Counted from the first letter of the stretch, positions 52,368-61,451 are shown. The stretch: 64,000 nucleotides of DNA from Streptomyces sp. WMMC500 (GCF_027497195.1 NZ_CP114905.1:8100001-8164000), one strand, 5' to 3'. The notes: generated by a model from the sequence alone, not told the origin. Program-made: numbers and translations.

Positions 52368-53404
52368 GCGCGACCGCACAGAAGACCGGGCCCGCCCCCG
52401 CGGGTGGCGACGAGCGCTCCGCACGCTCGCTCGTCGACGCCGTCTTCCGCGCCCGCGAACTCTCCATCGGCGGCGCCCTCGTCCTGCTGATCCTCTGCAC
52501 CTGGATCGCCAACCCAGGTTTCCTGGACGACCAGGGTGTCGAGGACCTGCTGCTCAACTCCTCGATCCTGGTGCTGCTCGCCGTCGGCCAGTCCGTCGTC
52601 GTCATCACCCGCAACATCGACCTGTCCGTCGGCTCCGTCGTCGGCCTCACCGCCTTCGCCTGCGGCGACTTCGTCTCCGGCACCGACCACGGCGCGTTCA
52701 CCGTCGTGCTGCTCGGCATCGCGCTGGGCACCGCGTGCGGACTGGTCAGCGGGCTGCTGGTGAGCTTCGGCAAGGTGCCCGCGCTGGTCGTGACCCTCGG
52801 CATGCTCTACGTCATCCAGGGCCTGGACTACTGGTGGGCGGGCGGCGAGCAGATCAACGCCGCCAACCTCCCCGACGACGTCCTCTCCCTCGGCACCGGC
52901 AGCGTCCTCGGCATCCCGTACCTGCCGCTGATCACCTTCGCCGTCCTCGCCGGCACCGCGTACTACCTGCGCTCCTACACCGGCGGCCGGGAGCTGTACG
53001 CGATCGGCTCCAACCCCGAGGCGGCGCGGCTCGCGGGCATCCCCATCCGCCGCCGCGTGCTCGGCGCGTACGCCTTCTCCGGCGCCGTCGCCGGCTTCGC
53101 CGGCGCGCTGTGGCTCGCCCGCTTCGGCACCGTCGTGGCGGACGCGGCCAACGGCTGGGAGCTGACCGTCGTCAGCGCCGTCGTCGTCGGCGGCGTCGCC
53201 ATCACCGGCGGCGTCGGCTCCGTGTGGGGCGCCGCGCTCGGCGCCGCGCTGCTCACCACCATCGGCAGCGCGCTGGTCGTGCTCAAGGTCAGCTCCTTCT
53301 GGCAGCAGGCCATCACGGGCGTGCTGCTGCTCGCCGCCATCACCACCGACCGCATCGTGCAGCGGCGCACCACCAGCGCGCTGCGGAAGAGGAGGCGGCA
53401 GTGA
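52364..53404 (+). CDS. rhaP: Rhamnose ABC importer permease 1
   Basis: A 346-residue sugar permease with about ten membrane helices, of the ribose-type importer class. Visible elements are [24 protein letters not shown] and the loop with [19 protein letters not shown] that contacts the ATPase (EAA-like region). The ATG overlaps the ATPase stop (52364-52367), and its own stop overlaps the next start. It probably pairs with the second permease to form the channel for L-rhamnose. Confidence 0.9.
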   Translation: MSATAQKTGPAPAGGDERSARSLVDAVFRARELSIGGALVLLILCTWIANPGFLDDQGVEDLLLNSSILVLLAVGQSVVVITRNIDLSVGSVVGLTAFACGDFVSGTDHGAFTVVLLGIALGTACGLVSGLLVSFGKVPALVVTLGMLYVIQGLDYWWAGGEQINAANLPDDVLSLGTGSVLGIPYLPLITFAVLAGTAYYLRSYTGGRELYAIGSNPEAARLAGIPIRRRVLGAYAFSGAVAGFAGALWLARFGTVVADAANGWELTVVSAVVVGGVAITGGVGSVWGAALGAALLTTIGSALVVLKVSSFWQQAITGVLLLAAITTDRIVQRRTTSALRKRRRQ

Positions 53405-54384
53405 AGTCGCTCGGCACCTACCTGCGGTGGGACACCGCCGTCGGCATCCTGCTGATCGCGGTGTTCCTGGCCGGCACCTCGTCCACCGACGGCTTCGCCT
53501 CCACCGGCAACATGTCCGCCGCGCTCAACGACACCGCCGAGATCGCCCTCATCGCGCTGCCGATGACGCTGCTCGTCGTCGCCGGCCAGGTCGACCTGTC
53601 CGTCGCCTCCATGCTCGGCCTGTCCAGCGCGCTCGCCGGCTCGCTCTGGGACGCCGGCTACGCCTTCGAGCTGATCGTGCCGGTCTGCCTGCTCGCCGGC
53701 GCGGCCGGCGGACTGCTCAACGGCTGGCTCGTCACCCGGGTCGGGCTGCCGCCGCTGGCCGTGACCATCGGCACCCTCACCCTCTACCGGGGCCTGGCCT
53801 CGGTGGTCCTCGGCGACAAGGCCGTCGCGGGCTTCCCCGACGACTACGCCAAGTGGGCCTCCGCCACCGAGACCGTGCCGGGCACCTTCGTGCCGTACCC
53901 CATCGCGCTCTTCGCGGTACTCGCCGTGCTCGCCGCCGTGCTGCTGCACATGACCGGCTTCGGCCGCTCGCTGTACGCCATCGGCGCCCAGGAGGAAGCC
54001 GCCTGGTTCGCCGGCATCCGCGTCAAGCGCATCAAGCTCGCCCTGTTCGTCGTCTCCGGCCTGACGGCGTCCTTCGCCGGCATCGTCTACACCCTGCGCT
54101 ACGGCAGCGCCCGCGCCGACAACGGCCTGGGCCTCGAACTCGTCGTCATCGCCTCCGTGCTCCTCGGCGGCGTCGACTTCAACGGCGGCAAGGGCACCCT
54201 CGGCGGCGCCGTCGCCGGCGTGCTCCTCATCGGCCTGCTCAACAACCTGCTCACCCTCAACGACGTGGCGAACGAGATCCGCGTGATCGTCACCGGGCTG
54301 CTGCTCATCGCCTCCGTCCTCGCCCCGCGCGCCGTCGCCGCGCTCGCGGACCGCCGCAACCGCCGCCTCGCGGCGGCCCCCTGA
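53401..54384 (+). CDS. rhaQ: Rhamnose ABC importer permease 2
   Basis: A 327-residue membrane protein, homologous to the preceding permease: ALPMTLLVVAGQVDLSVASML and the ATPase-contact loop GRSLYAIGAQEEAAWFAGI. The GTG start at 53401 overlaps the previous stop (GTGA). A 64-nt gap containing a CCGCG/CGCGG hairpin (54411-54423) separates it from the binding-protein gene, which may help set a higher level of the binding protein. Substrate inferred from context. Confidence 0.9.
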   Translation: MKSLGTYLRWDTAVGILLIAVFLAGTSSTDGFASTGNMSAALNDTAEIALIALPMTLLVVAGQVDLSVASMLGLSSALAGSLWDAGYAFELIVPVCLLAGAAGGLLNGWLVTRVGLPPLAVTIGTLTLYRGLASVVLGDKAVAGFPDDYAKWASATETVPGTFVPYPIALFAVLAVLAAVLLHMTGFGRSLYAIGAQEEAAWFAGIRVKRIKLALFVVSGLTASFAGIVYTLRYGSARADNGLGLELVVIASVLLGGVDFNGGKGTLGGAVAGVLLIGLLNNLLTLNDVANEIRVIVTGLLLIASVLAPRAVAALADRRNRRLAAAP

Positions 54385-54410
54385 CCCACCGACCCTCGTC
54401 CGACTCTGCT

Positions 54411-54442
54411 CCGCGACTCGCGGAACCGAACGCGAAAGGTTC
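54411..54442 (+). promoter_or_regulatory. Stem-loops between permease and binding-protein genes
   Basis: CCGCG/CGCGG (54411-54423, 3-nt loop) and GAACC/GGTTC (54423-54442, 10-nt loop) lie just before the binding-protein start. Structures at this place in sugar-importer operons often protect or process the transcript so that more binding protein is made. Function here is inferred. Confidence 0.35.
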
Positions 54443-54448
54443 ACCCGC

Positions 54449-55522
54449 ATGCGTAACAAGAGCCGCACCCTCGCCGCGACAGCCGCGCTGTGCGCCCTCG
54501 CCCTGGCGGCCGGCGCCTGTTCGGGCACCACCAAGGACGACGCGGAGAACGACGCCGCGGAGCAGGTGTCGGACGCCACCGCGAACCCGGACGCGCCGCT
54601 GAAGAAGGGCCTGAAGATCGCGTTCCTGCCCAAGCAGATCAACAACCCGTACGAGCAGATCGTCGACGAGGCCGGCATCGAGGCCAGCGCGGAGTTCGAC
54701 GCCGAGGCCAAGGAGGTCGGGCCCTCCGACGCCAAGGCGTCCTCGCAGGTCTCGTACATCAACACCCTGATCCAGCAGCGCCAGGACGCCATCCTCATCG
54801 CCGCCAACGACCCCAACGCGGTCTGCGGCCCGCTGAAGACGGCCATGCAGCAGGACATCAAGGTCGTCGCGTACGACTCCGACACCGCCAAGGACTGCCG
54901 CCAGCTCTTCATCAACCAGGCCAGCTCCGAGGAGATCGGCCGCAGCCAGGTGCGGCGGATCGCCGAACAGCTCGACCACAAGGGACAGATCGCGATCCTG
55001 TCGGCGACGCAGAACGCCACGAACCAGAACACCTGGATCAGGTTCATGAAGGACGAGCTGAAGAAGCCCGAGTACAAGGACATGGAGCTGGTCAAGGTCG
55101 CCTACGGCGACGACGACGACCAGAAGTCCTTCCAGGAGACCCAAGGCCTGCTCAAGGCGTACCCCGACCTGAAGGGCATCATCTCGCCCACCACGGTCGG
55201 CATCGCCGCCGCCGCCCGCTACATCAGCTCCTCCGACTACAAGGGCGACGTCGTGCTCAACGGCCTCGGCACGCCGAACCAGATGCGCAAGTTCGTCAAG
55301 GACGGCACCGTCGAGGAGTTCTCCCTGTGGGACCCCAAGGACCTCGGCTACCTCGGCGCGTACGCCGCCGCCGCGCTGGCCTCCGGCCAGATCACCGGCA
55401 AGGAGGGCGAGAAGTTCGAGGCGGGCCGGCTCGGCGAGTACACCGTCGGCAAGGACGGCGAGGTCATCCTCGGCCCGCCGACCGTGTTCGACGAGAAGAA
55501 CATCGACGAGTACGACTTCTGA
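54449..55522 (+). CDS. rhaS: Rhamnose-binding lipoprotein of the ABC importer
   Basis: A 357-residue exported lipoprotein: signal TLAATAALCALALAAGACSG with lipobox AAGAC, then a periplasmic-binding-protein type 1 fold (IAFLPKQINNPYEQIVDEAG, YINTLIQQRQDAILIAANDP, VVAYDSDTAKDCRQLFINQA, IISPTTVGIAAAARY). This is the RhaS/AutoInducer-2 LsrB-like cluster of sugar-binding proteins. It is tethered outside the membrane and feeds sugar to the permease. It is followed 13 nt later by the mutarotase gene, which delivers the right anomer. Confidence 0.92.
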   Translation: MRNKSRTLAATAALCALALAAGACSGTTKDDAENDAAEQVSDATANPDAPLKKGLKIAFLPKQINNPYEQIVDEAGIEASAEFDAEAKEVGPSDAKASSQVSYINTLIQQRQDAILIAANDPNAVCGPLKTAMQQDIKVVAYDSDTAKDCRQLFINQASSEEIGRSQVRRIAEQLDHKGQIAILSATQNATNQNTWIRFMKDELKKPEYKDMELVKVAYGDDDDQKSFQETQGLLKAYPDLKGIISPTTVGIAAAARYISSSDYKGDVVLNGLGTPNQMRKFVKDGTVEEFSLWDPKDLGYLGAYAAAALASGQITGKEGEKFEAGRLGEYTVGKDGEVILGPPTVFDEKNIDEYDF

Positions 55523-55535
55523 GGAGCGCGGCGCG

Positions 55536-55856
55536 ATGCCCCGCGTCTGCTTCCTGCTGAAGGTGCACGCCGACCGGCTGGCGGAGTACCGCGAGCGGCA
55601 CGCGGCCGTGTGGCCGGACATGCTCGCCGCGCTCTCCGCCGCCGGCTGGCGCAACTACTCGCTCTTCCTGCGCGACGACGGCCTCCTCGTCGGCTACCTG
55701 GAGACCGACGACTTCGCCGCCGCGCAGGCCGCGATGGCCGCGAGCGACGTCAACGCGCGCTGGCAGGCCGAGATGGCCCCGTTCTTCGAGGCGCTCGACG
55801 GCGCCGCGCCGGACGCGGCCGTACGCCCCCTCGCAGAAGTCTTCCACCTCGACTGA
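55536..55856 (+). CDS. rhaM: L-rhamnose mutarotase RhaM
   Basis: A 106-residue RhaM (DUF718) protein that interconverts alpha- and beta-L-rhamnose, speeding entry into the isomerase step. Family elements: FLLKVHADRLAEYRERHAAVWPDML, the active-site His in ERHAAVWP and SLFLRDDGLLVGYLETDD, ending in PLAEVFHLD. Length is exactly that of the family. The ATG at 55536 follows GAGGAG. It is located 13 nt after the binding-protein gene and 9 nt before the BNR gene. Confidence 0.95.
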   Translation: MPRVCFLLKVHADRLAEYRERHAAVWPDMLAALSAAGWRNYSLFLRDDGLLVGYLETDDFAAAQAAMAASDVNARWQAEMAPFFEALDGAAPDAAVRPLAEVFHLD

Positions 55857-55865
55857 GGACCCCCC

Positions 55866-57329
55866 ATGAGACTGCTCTCGCACCCCCTCGTGAAGCCCGC
55901 GCTCCTGGCCGCATCGCTGCTGCTGACGGTGACCGCCCTCCCCGCCGCCGCGGCGCCCGGCCCGGCCGCCGGCCCCCGAACCGCCGCGGCCCCCGGCCCG
56001 TCGCTGACCCGGATCGCGGACACCGAACCCGACCCGGAGGCGATCTTCTTCGTCTCCTTCGACGGCCTGGTCAACAACAGCTCCTTCACCAAGAACGGCA
56101 TCCTCACCCACGCCGGCCACCAGTACGCGGCCTGGTACACCGCCGACCGCAGCGCCGTCCTCGGCCGCCGCGCGCCCGGCGAACGGGACTGGGAGACCGT
56201 CACCCTCGACCACAAGCTCAAGTACGACGACTCCCACAACGTCATCTCCCTCGGCGTCTCCGCCGCCGACGGCCGGCTGCACGTCAACATGGACTCGCAC
56301 GCGGACGGGTACTTCTACCTCAAGTCCGTGCCGGGCCTGATGAACCGCCCCGGGGCGCACGACTGGACGGCGGACGCCTTCGGACCCGTCCAGACCACGC
56401 TGGACGGGCTCACGCTCACCGACCGCTTCACCTACCCCCAGTTCGTCGCCACCCCCGACGGCGGCCTGCTGCTCAGCTACCGCGAGGGCGTCTCCGGCAA
56501 CGGCCGCAACGCGCTGGCCGCGTACGACGGGAAGCGGTGGCGGGAACTCGGCGTGTGGTCCGGCTCCACCGGCACGTACACCACCGCCCACGGCAGCAGC
56601 AACGCCCGCAACATGTACCTGCACGGCATCGACTACGGCCCGGACGGCACCCTGCACGCCTTCTACACCTGGCGCGAGCAGAACGCCGCCGTGATGTGCG
56701 CCCCCGGCGGCCTCAGCAACCACGACACCGGCTACGTGCGCTCGACCGACGACGGCCGCACCTGGACCAACGCCGAAGGCCGGGTCGTCGGCACCACCGG
56801 CGGCGCGGACGCCGTCGCGTTCGACGACCCCGGCACCGTCGCCGACCCGCTCGCCCCCGACCACGCGCTGATGAACCAGGAGCACCAGGCCACCGACTCC
56901 GAAGGCCGTCCGCACGCGCTCATCAGCTACGTCCCCGGCCGCTTCGGCCAGTGCTCCACGAACTACGTCGCCGACCGCAAGGCGAACGCCCGCGCCTTCC
57001 ACGTCCACCGCGACGACGCCGGACGCTGGCACAAGACCGAGATCCCCGTGCCCCTGGAGTCCAGCCAGCGCGGCAAGCTCGCCTTCGACCGCCACGACAA
57101 CGCCTACGTCGTGCTGCCCTACGGCCGCGTCGTCGCCGCCTCCGCCGCCTCCGGCTGGACCGACTGGAAGGTCCTCTTCGACGGCGCGGACCTCGACGCC
57201 TTCGGCGAGGTGAACCTCGACGAGACCCGGCTCGCCCGGGACGGCGTCCTGTCCTTCATGTACCAGCAGAAGTCCACCGGCACCACGCCCTCGCCGCTGC
57301 GCACCGTGGACTTCGCCCTGCCCCGCTAG
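55866..57329 (+). CDS. Secreted BNR_4-type beta-propeller protein, putative polysaccharide lyase or glycosidase
   Basis: A 487-residue exported protein. A signal peptide (LLAASLLLTVTALPAAAA) is followed by a seven-bladed propeller of the BNR_4 type. It has TKNGILTHAGHQYAAWY at the start, the His-bearing DDSHNVISLGVSAADGRLHV strand, TYPQFVATPDGGLLLSYREG, and HGIDYGPDGTLHAFYTWRE. This fold includes ulvan lyases (PL24, PL25) and the rhamnosidase/lyase families GH145 and PL42, all acting on rhamnose-uronate links. The DSHN His would correspond to their catalytic His. In this operon the likeliest job is to cut a rhamnose-containing polysaccharide outside the cell, but the reaction is unproven. Confidence 0.75.
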   Translation: MRLLSHPLVKPALLAASLLLTVTALPAAAAPGPAAGPRTAAAPGPSLTRIADTEPDPEAIFFVSFDGLVNNSSFTKNGILTHAGHQYAAWYTADRSAVLGRRAPGERDWETVTLDHKLKYDDSHNVISLGVSAADGRLHVNMDSHADGYFYLKSVPGLMNRPGAHDWTADAFGPVQTTLDGLTLTDRFTYPQFVATPDGGLLLSYREGVSGNGRNALAAYDGKRWRELGVWSGSTGTYTTAHGSSNARNMYLHGIDYGPDGTLHAFYTWREQNAAVMCAPGGLSNHDTGYVRSTDDGRTWTNAEGRVVGTTGGADAVAFDDPGTVADPLAPDHALMNQEHQATDSEGRPHALISYVPGRFGQCSTNYVADRKANARAFHVHRDDAGRWHKTEIPVPLESSQRGKLAFDRHDNAYVVLPYGRVVAASAASGWTDWKVLFDGADLDAFGEVNLDETRLARDGVLSFMYQQKSTGTTPSPLRTVDFALPR

Positions 57330-57338
57330 GAGCCACCG

Positions 57339-58784
57339 ATGACGACCGCACGCACCCCCGCCACCGCACGCAAACCCAGGATCGGCCTGGTCGCCGGCGG
57401 ACTCGGCGCGTACTGGCCGCAGTTCCCCGCACTGCTGCCGCAGCTCAAGCGCTCCGCCGCCCGGGTCGCCGAGCGGCTGGCGGGCTTCGACGCCGACGTC
57501 GTCGACGCCGGCTTCGTCTCCGACGCCCCCGAGGGCGCCGCCGCCGCGGAGAAGCTGCGTGCCGCGGACTGCGACCTGATCGTCGGCTTCCTCACCACGT
57601 ACATGACCGCGACCATGCTCGTCCCCGTCGCCCGGCGCAGCGGCGCGCCCGTCCTGCTGATCAACCTGCAGCCCACCGAGGCGATGGACCACGCGAGCTT
57701 CGACACCGGGCAGTGGCTCGCCTACTGCGGCGCCTGCCCGCTGCCGGAGATGGCCAACGCCTTCGAGCGCTGCGGCGTCCCCTTCCGCTCCGTCTCCGGC
57801 CACCTGGAGGACGAGCGGGCGTGGACCCGCATCGGCCGCTGGATCCGGGCGGCGGGGGTGCGCGCCGCGCTGCGCGGCGGCCGGCACGGGCTGATGGGCC
57901 ACCTCTACCCGGGCATGTACGACGTCTCCACCGACCTCACCATGGTCACCGCGAACCTCGGCGGGCACGTCGAGGTGCTGGAGTTCGACGACCTGCGGGT
58001 ACGGGCCGAGAAGGCTGGCGACGCCGAGGTGGCCGCCAAGCTCGCCGAGACCCGCGGGGTCTTCGACCTCGACGAGACCGTCGACCCGGACGACCTCGCC
58101 TGGGCGGCGCGGGTGTCGGTGGGTCTCGACCGGCTCGTGGCCGACTTCGACCTGGACTCCCTCGCGTACTACCACCGCGGCCTCGACGGCGAGACGCACG
58201 AGCGGCTGGGCGCCGGCATGATCCTCGGCGCCTCCCTGCTCACCGCCCGCGGCATCCCCGCCGCCGGCGAGTACGAGCTGCGCACCTCGCTCGCCATGCT
58301 CGTCGCCGACCGGTTCGGCGCCGGCGGCTCCTTCACCGAGATGCAGGCGCTCAACTTCCGCGACGGCGTGGTGGAGATGGGCCACGACGGGCCCGGACAC
58401 CTGGCGATCAGCGAGGGCCGGCCGCTGCTGCGCGGCCTCGGCGTCTACCACGGCAAGCGCGGCTGGGGGGTGTCCGTGGAGTTCGACGTACGGCACGGGC
58501 CCGTCACCGCCGTCGGCCTCGGCCAGACCCGCGACGGCCGCTACCGCCTCATCGCCTCCGCGGGCACCGTCACCGCGGGACCGCTGCTGGCCATCGGCAA
58601 CACCACCTCCCGCGTCGACTTCGGCCGCGACCCCGGCGAGTGGTGCGACGAGTGGAGCGCCAGCGGCGTCGGCCACCACTGGGCGCTGGCCACCGGGCAC
58701 CTGCTGCCCGAGCTGCGGGCGCTCGCGGACCTCGCCGGCCTCGACCTGGTGGAGGTCGCGGGGGCCGGCGCACCCCGTGCGTAG
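57339..58784 (+). CDS. L-arabinose/L-fucose isomerase-like protein
   Basis: A 481-residue protein of the AraA/FucI-like isomerase superfamily. The N-terminal half has IGLVAGGLGAYWPQF and DLIVGFLTTYMTATMLVP; the metal-site region has GEYELRTSLAMLVAD, SFTEMQALNFRDG and MGHDGPGHLAISEG, and the C-terminal His is in GVGHHWALATGH. Two Glu and two His in these positions match the divalent-metal ligands of AraA. It is expected to isomerise an aldose released with rhamnose, such as arabinose or fucose, since the operon already has RhaI. The substrate is inferred. Confidence 0.8.
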   Translation: MTTARTPATARKPRIGLVAGGLGAYWPQFPALLPQLKRSAARVAERLAGFDADVVDAGFVSDAPEGAAAAEKLRAADCDLIVGFLTTYMTATMLVPVARRSGAPVLLINLQPTEAMDHASFDTGQWLAYCGACPLPEMANAFERCGVPFRSVSGHLEDERAWTRIGRWIRAAGVRAALRGGRHGLMGHLYPGMYDVSTDLTMVTANLGGHVEVLEFDDLRVRAEKAGDAEVAAKLAETRGVFDLDETVDPDDLAWAARVSVGLDRLVADFDLDSLAYYHRGLDGETHERLGAGMILGASLLTARGIPAAGEYELRTSLAMLVADRFGAGGSFTEMQALNFRDGVVEMGHDGPGHLAISEGRPLLRGLGVYHGKRGWGVSVEFDVRHGPVTAVGLGQTRDGRYRLIASAGTVTAGPLLAIGNTTSRVDFGRDPGEWCDEWSASGVGHHWALATGHLLPELRALADLAGLDLVEVAGAGAPRA

Positions 58785-58851
58785 CATGAGCGGCGGGCCG
58801 CGGCCGGGGCGCGCCGCGTACGACCGGCTGGACGGCTGAAGGGGAACGCGC

Positions 58852-59874
58852 GTGGGGCGCATGGTGGGCATCAAGGACGTCGCGCGGCACGCGGGCGTCT
58901 CCGTCGGCACCGTGTCGAACGTCATCAACCGGCCCGACAGCGTGGCCGCCGCCACCCGCGAGCGGGTGCAGGCGGCCATCGACCGGCTCGGCTACGTGCG
59001 CAGCGAGTCGGCGCGGCAACTGCGCGCCGGCCGCAGCCGCATCATCGCGCTGCTCGTGCTCGACATGACCAACCCGTTCTTCGTCGACGTCGCCACCGGC
59101 GCCGAGCGCGCCGCGCGCGCGGCCGGCCTCGGCGTGATGCTCTGCAACAGCGCCCAGAGCCCCGCCGAGGAGGCCGAGTACCTGGGCCTCTTCGCCGAGC
59201 AGCGGGTCCGCGGGGTGCTCGTCACCCCCGCCGACACCAGCGGGCGCACCCTGGAGTCCTTCGGCCGGCACGGCATCCCGTACGTCTTCGTGGACCGCAC
59301 CGTCGCCAGCGCCGACGCCTGCTCGGTCTCGCTGGACGACGTCCAGGGCGGCGTGCTCGCCGCCCGTCACCTGATCGGCGCGGGCCACACCTCCCTGGTC
59401 TACGTCAGCGGCCCCATGCAGCTCCCGCAGTGCCAGGACCGCCACACCGGCGCCCTGGCGGCGCTCGCCGAGGAGGGGCTCGGCCCGGAGTCGCTGGTGC
59501 ACGTCGAGACCGAGCAGATGGACGTCGCGGCCGGCCGCGACGCCGGCGCCCGGCTGCTGGGCATGTCGCCGCGCCCGTCGGCGGTGTTCTGCGCCAACGA
59601 CCTCCTGGCCCTCGGCGTCCTCCAGACCCTCTTCGCGGCGGGCGTCTCGGTGCCGGGCGACATCGCGCTCGTCGGCTACGACGACATCGAGTTCGCCGCC
59701 GCGGCGGCGGTGCCGCTGACCTCGGTGCGCCAGCCGGCGCACCGGATGGGGCGGGAGGCGGCGGAGCTGCTGATCGAGGAGACGGAAGAGGGCGTGGAGC
59801 ACCACGACCACCAGCGCATCGTGCTGCAACCGGAGTTGGTCGTCCGCAGCTCCAGCCTCAGACAGCAGCGCTGA
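58852..59874 (+). CDS. LacI-family regulator of the rhamnose locus
   Basis: A 340-residue LacI/GalR repressor. The headpiece is GIKDVARHAGVSVGTVSNVINRPD with the hinge ATRERVQAAIDRLGYV, and the C-terminal domain is of periplasmic-binding-protein type (IIALLVLDMTNPFFVDVATG, VFCANDLLALGVLQTL). The GTG at 58852 follows GGGGAA. It is the only LacI gene in the window, and two LacI-type palindromes stand in the divergent promoter region, so it probably represses both rhamnose operons until a sugar or sugar phosphate binds. Its end overlaps a convergent flavoprotein gene by 17 nt. Confidence 0.9.
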   Translation: MGRMVGIKDVARHAGVSVGTVSNVINRPDSVAAATRERVQAAIDRLGYVRSESARQLRAGRSRIIALLVLDMTNPFFVDVATGAERAARAAGLGVMLCNSAQSPAEEAEYLGLFAEQRVRGVLVTPADTSGRTLESFGRHGIPYVFVDRTVASADACSVSLDDVQGGVLAARHLIGAGHTSLVYVSGPMQLPQCQDRHTGALAALAEEGLGPESLVHVETEQMDVAAGRDAGARLLGMSPRPSAVFCANDLLALGVLQTLFAAGVSVPGDIALVGYDDIEFAAAAAVPLTSVRQPAHRMGREAAELLIEETEEGVEHHDHQRIVLQPELVVRSSSLRQQR

Positions 59875-60976
59875 GCGCGCCGCGCGCCCCGGGTGCGGGG
59901 CCGGGGCCCGGCGGATCGGCGAGGAGGCGGGTCAGGTCGCGGGCCGCGGTGCGGCCGGCGCGGTTGGCGCCGATCGTGCTCGCCGAGGGGCCGTAGCCGA
60001 CCAGGTGGATCCGCGGGTCGCGGGCCGCGCGGGTGCCCTCCACGCGGATGCCGCCGCCCGGCTCGCGGAGCTTCAGCGGCGCCAGGTGGTCGACGGCCGC
60101 GCGGAAGCCCGTCGCCCACAGGATCGCGTCCGCCCGGAAGACCGTCCCGTCCGCCCAGGCCACGCCCTCCGGCGTGATCCGCTCGAACATCGGCCGCCGC
60201 GCCAGCACGCCCGCGGCGCGCGCCGCGCGGATCTCGTCCGTCAGCGGCAGCCCGGTCTCGCCGACCACGCTCATGGGCGGCAGCCCGGCCCGTACCCGCT
60301 CCTCGACCCTGGCCACCACGGCCCGGCCCCAGTCCTCGTCGAACGGGCCCTCGCGCCACACCGGCGGCCTGCGTGTCACCCAGGCGGTCTCCGCCGCGGT
60401 GCCCGCCAGCTCCAGCAGGTGCTGCGTGCCCGAGGCGCCGCCGCCGACGACCACCACCCGCTGCCCGGCGAACTCCTGCGGGCCGCGGTACTGCGCCGTG
60501 TGGAGCTGCCGGCCGCGGAACGTCTCCTGGCCCGGGTAGCGCGGCCAGAACGGCCGGTCCCAGGTGCCCGTGGCGTTGACCAGCGCGCGCGCCGACCACG
60601 TGCCCGCGTCCGAGACGACCAGCAGCCGCCCGGCCTCCGTCCCGGTGCCCTCGCGCACCTCCGCGACGTCCACGGGCCGGCGCACCGGCAGTTCGAAGGC
60701 GCGCTCGTACGCGGCGAAGTACTCGGCGACGACCTCCGCGGCCGGCAGCCTCCCGTCGCTCTCCGCGGCGGCCAGCGGCATGCCCGGCAGGTCGTGGACG
60801 CGGTGCGCCCTGCCGTACGTCAGCGTCGGCCACCGGAACTGCCACGCGCCGCCGGGTCCGGGGGAGTGGTCCAGGACGGTGAAGTCCAGGCCCGCGCGGC
60901 GCAGGAAGTACGCCGTCGACAGCCCCGCCTGGCCGGAGCCGATCACCACCACCTGCGTCCGTACGATGCCGCTCAT
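59858..60976 (-). CDS. FAD-dependent monooxygenase-like oxidoreductase
   Basis: A 372-residue flavoprotein with the FAD-binding GSGQAGLSTAYFL motif near residues 13-25 and a second dinucleotide motif VVVVGGGASGTQHLLE for NADPH, as in CzcO/YhdA-type flavin monooxygenases. LPGMPLAAAESDG and FRADAILWATGFRAAVDHL (the ATG motif) are typical, and the C-terminus LVGYGPSASTIGANRAGR closes the FAD domain. The start at 60976 is the ATG in the M-S-G-I-V-R frame. Substrate unknown; candidates are aromatic or amine compounds. It is convergent with the LacI gene and not part of the rhamnose operon. Confidence 0.85.
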   Translation of the reverse strand: MSGIVRTQVVVIGSGQAGLSTAYFLRRAGLDFTVLDHSPGPGGAWQFRWPTLTYGRAHRVHDLPGMPLAAAESDGRLPAAEVVAEYFAAYERAFELPVRRPVDVAEVREGTGTEAGRLLVVSDAGTWSARALVNATGTWDRPFWPRYPGQETFRGRQLHTAQYRGPQEFAGQRVVVVGGGASGTQHLLELAGTAAETAWVTRRPPVWREGPFDEDWGRAVVARVEERVRAGLPPMSVVGETGLPLTDEIRAARAAGVLARRPMFERITPEGVAWADGTVFRADAILWATGFRAAVDHLAPLKLREPGGGIRVEGTRAARDPRIHLVGYGPSASTIGANRAGRTAARDLTRLLADPPGPGPAPGARGALSAAV

Positions 60977-61031
60977 GTGTGCGCCAACACCCGTGGCGGC
61001 ACGGATCTTCCCCATGCGCGATGCTGACCCC

Positions 61032-61451
61032 ATGACCGACTTCAGGACCCACTCGCTCCGGATCACCACGGGGGCCGGCGAGACCGTGCACGATCTCACC
61101 GCCGACTGCGACGCCTTCCTGCGCGAGGCGGCCGACGGCCGCGACGGGCTGCTCAACGTCTTCGTCCCGCACGCCACCGCCGGGATCGCGATCATCGAGA
61201 CGGGCGCCGGCAGCGACGACGACCTCCTCGCCGCGCTGCACGACCTGCTGCCCGCCGACGACCGCTGGAACCACCGGCACGGCAGCCCCGGCCACGGCCG
61301 CGACCACGTGCTGCCCGCGCTGGTGCCGCCGCACGCCACGCTGCCGGTGATCGGCGGCCGGCTGGAGCTGGGCACCTGGCAGTCGGTGGTGCTGGTCGAC
61401 ACCAACCGCGACAACCCGCAGCGCAGCGTGCGGCTGTCGTTCCTCGGCTGA
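61032..61451 (+). CDS. YjbQ family (UPF0047) protein
   Basis: A 139-residue YjbQ-type protein. Conserved elements are SLRITTGAGETVHDLTADCD, LLNVFVPHATAGIAIIETG, WNHRHGSPGHGRDHVLPAL, the His cluster and LGTWQSVVLVDTNRD. YjbQ proteins form a trimer with metal-bound His residues and have weak thiamine-phosphate synthase activity, with a physiological role not settled. The ATG at 61032 is used; an upstream ATG at 61014 is in frame and also possible. Divergent from the flavoprotein gene by 55 nt. Confidence 0.88.
   Translation: MTDFRTHSLRITTGAGETVHDLTADCDAFLREAADGRDGLLNVFVPHATAGIAIIETGAGSDDDLLAALHDLLPADDRWNHRHGSPGHGRDHVLPALVPPHATLPVIGGRLELGTWQSVVLVDTNRDNPQRSVRLSFLG

Noticed and set aside
55464..58979. 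A 1171-codon open frame on the minus strand opposite rhaM, the BNR gene and the isomerase gene
   Set aside because: Low-complexity Val/Gly/Asp-rich translation with no domain, running against genes with clear signals and ribosome sites.
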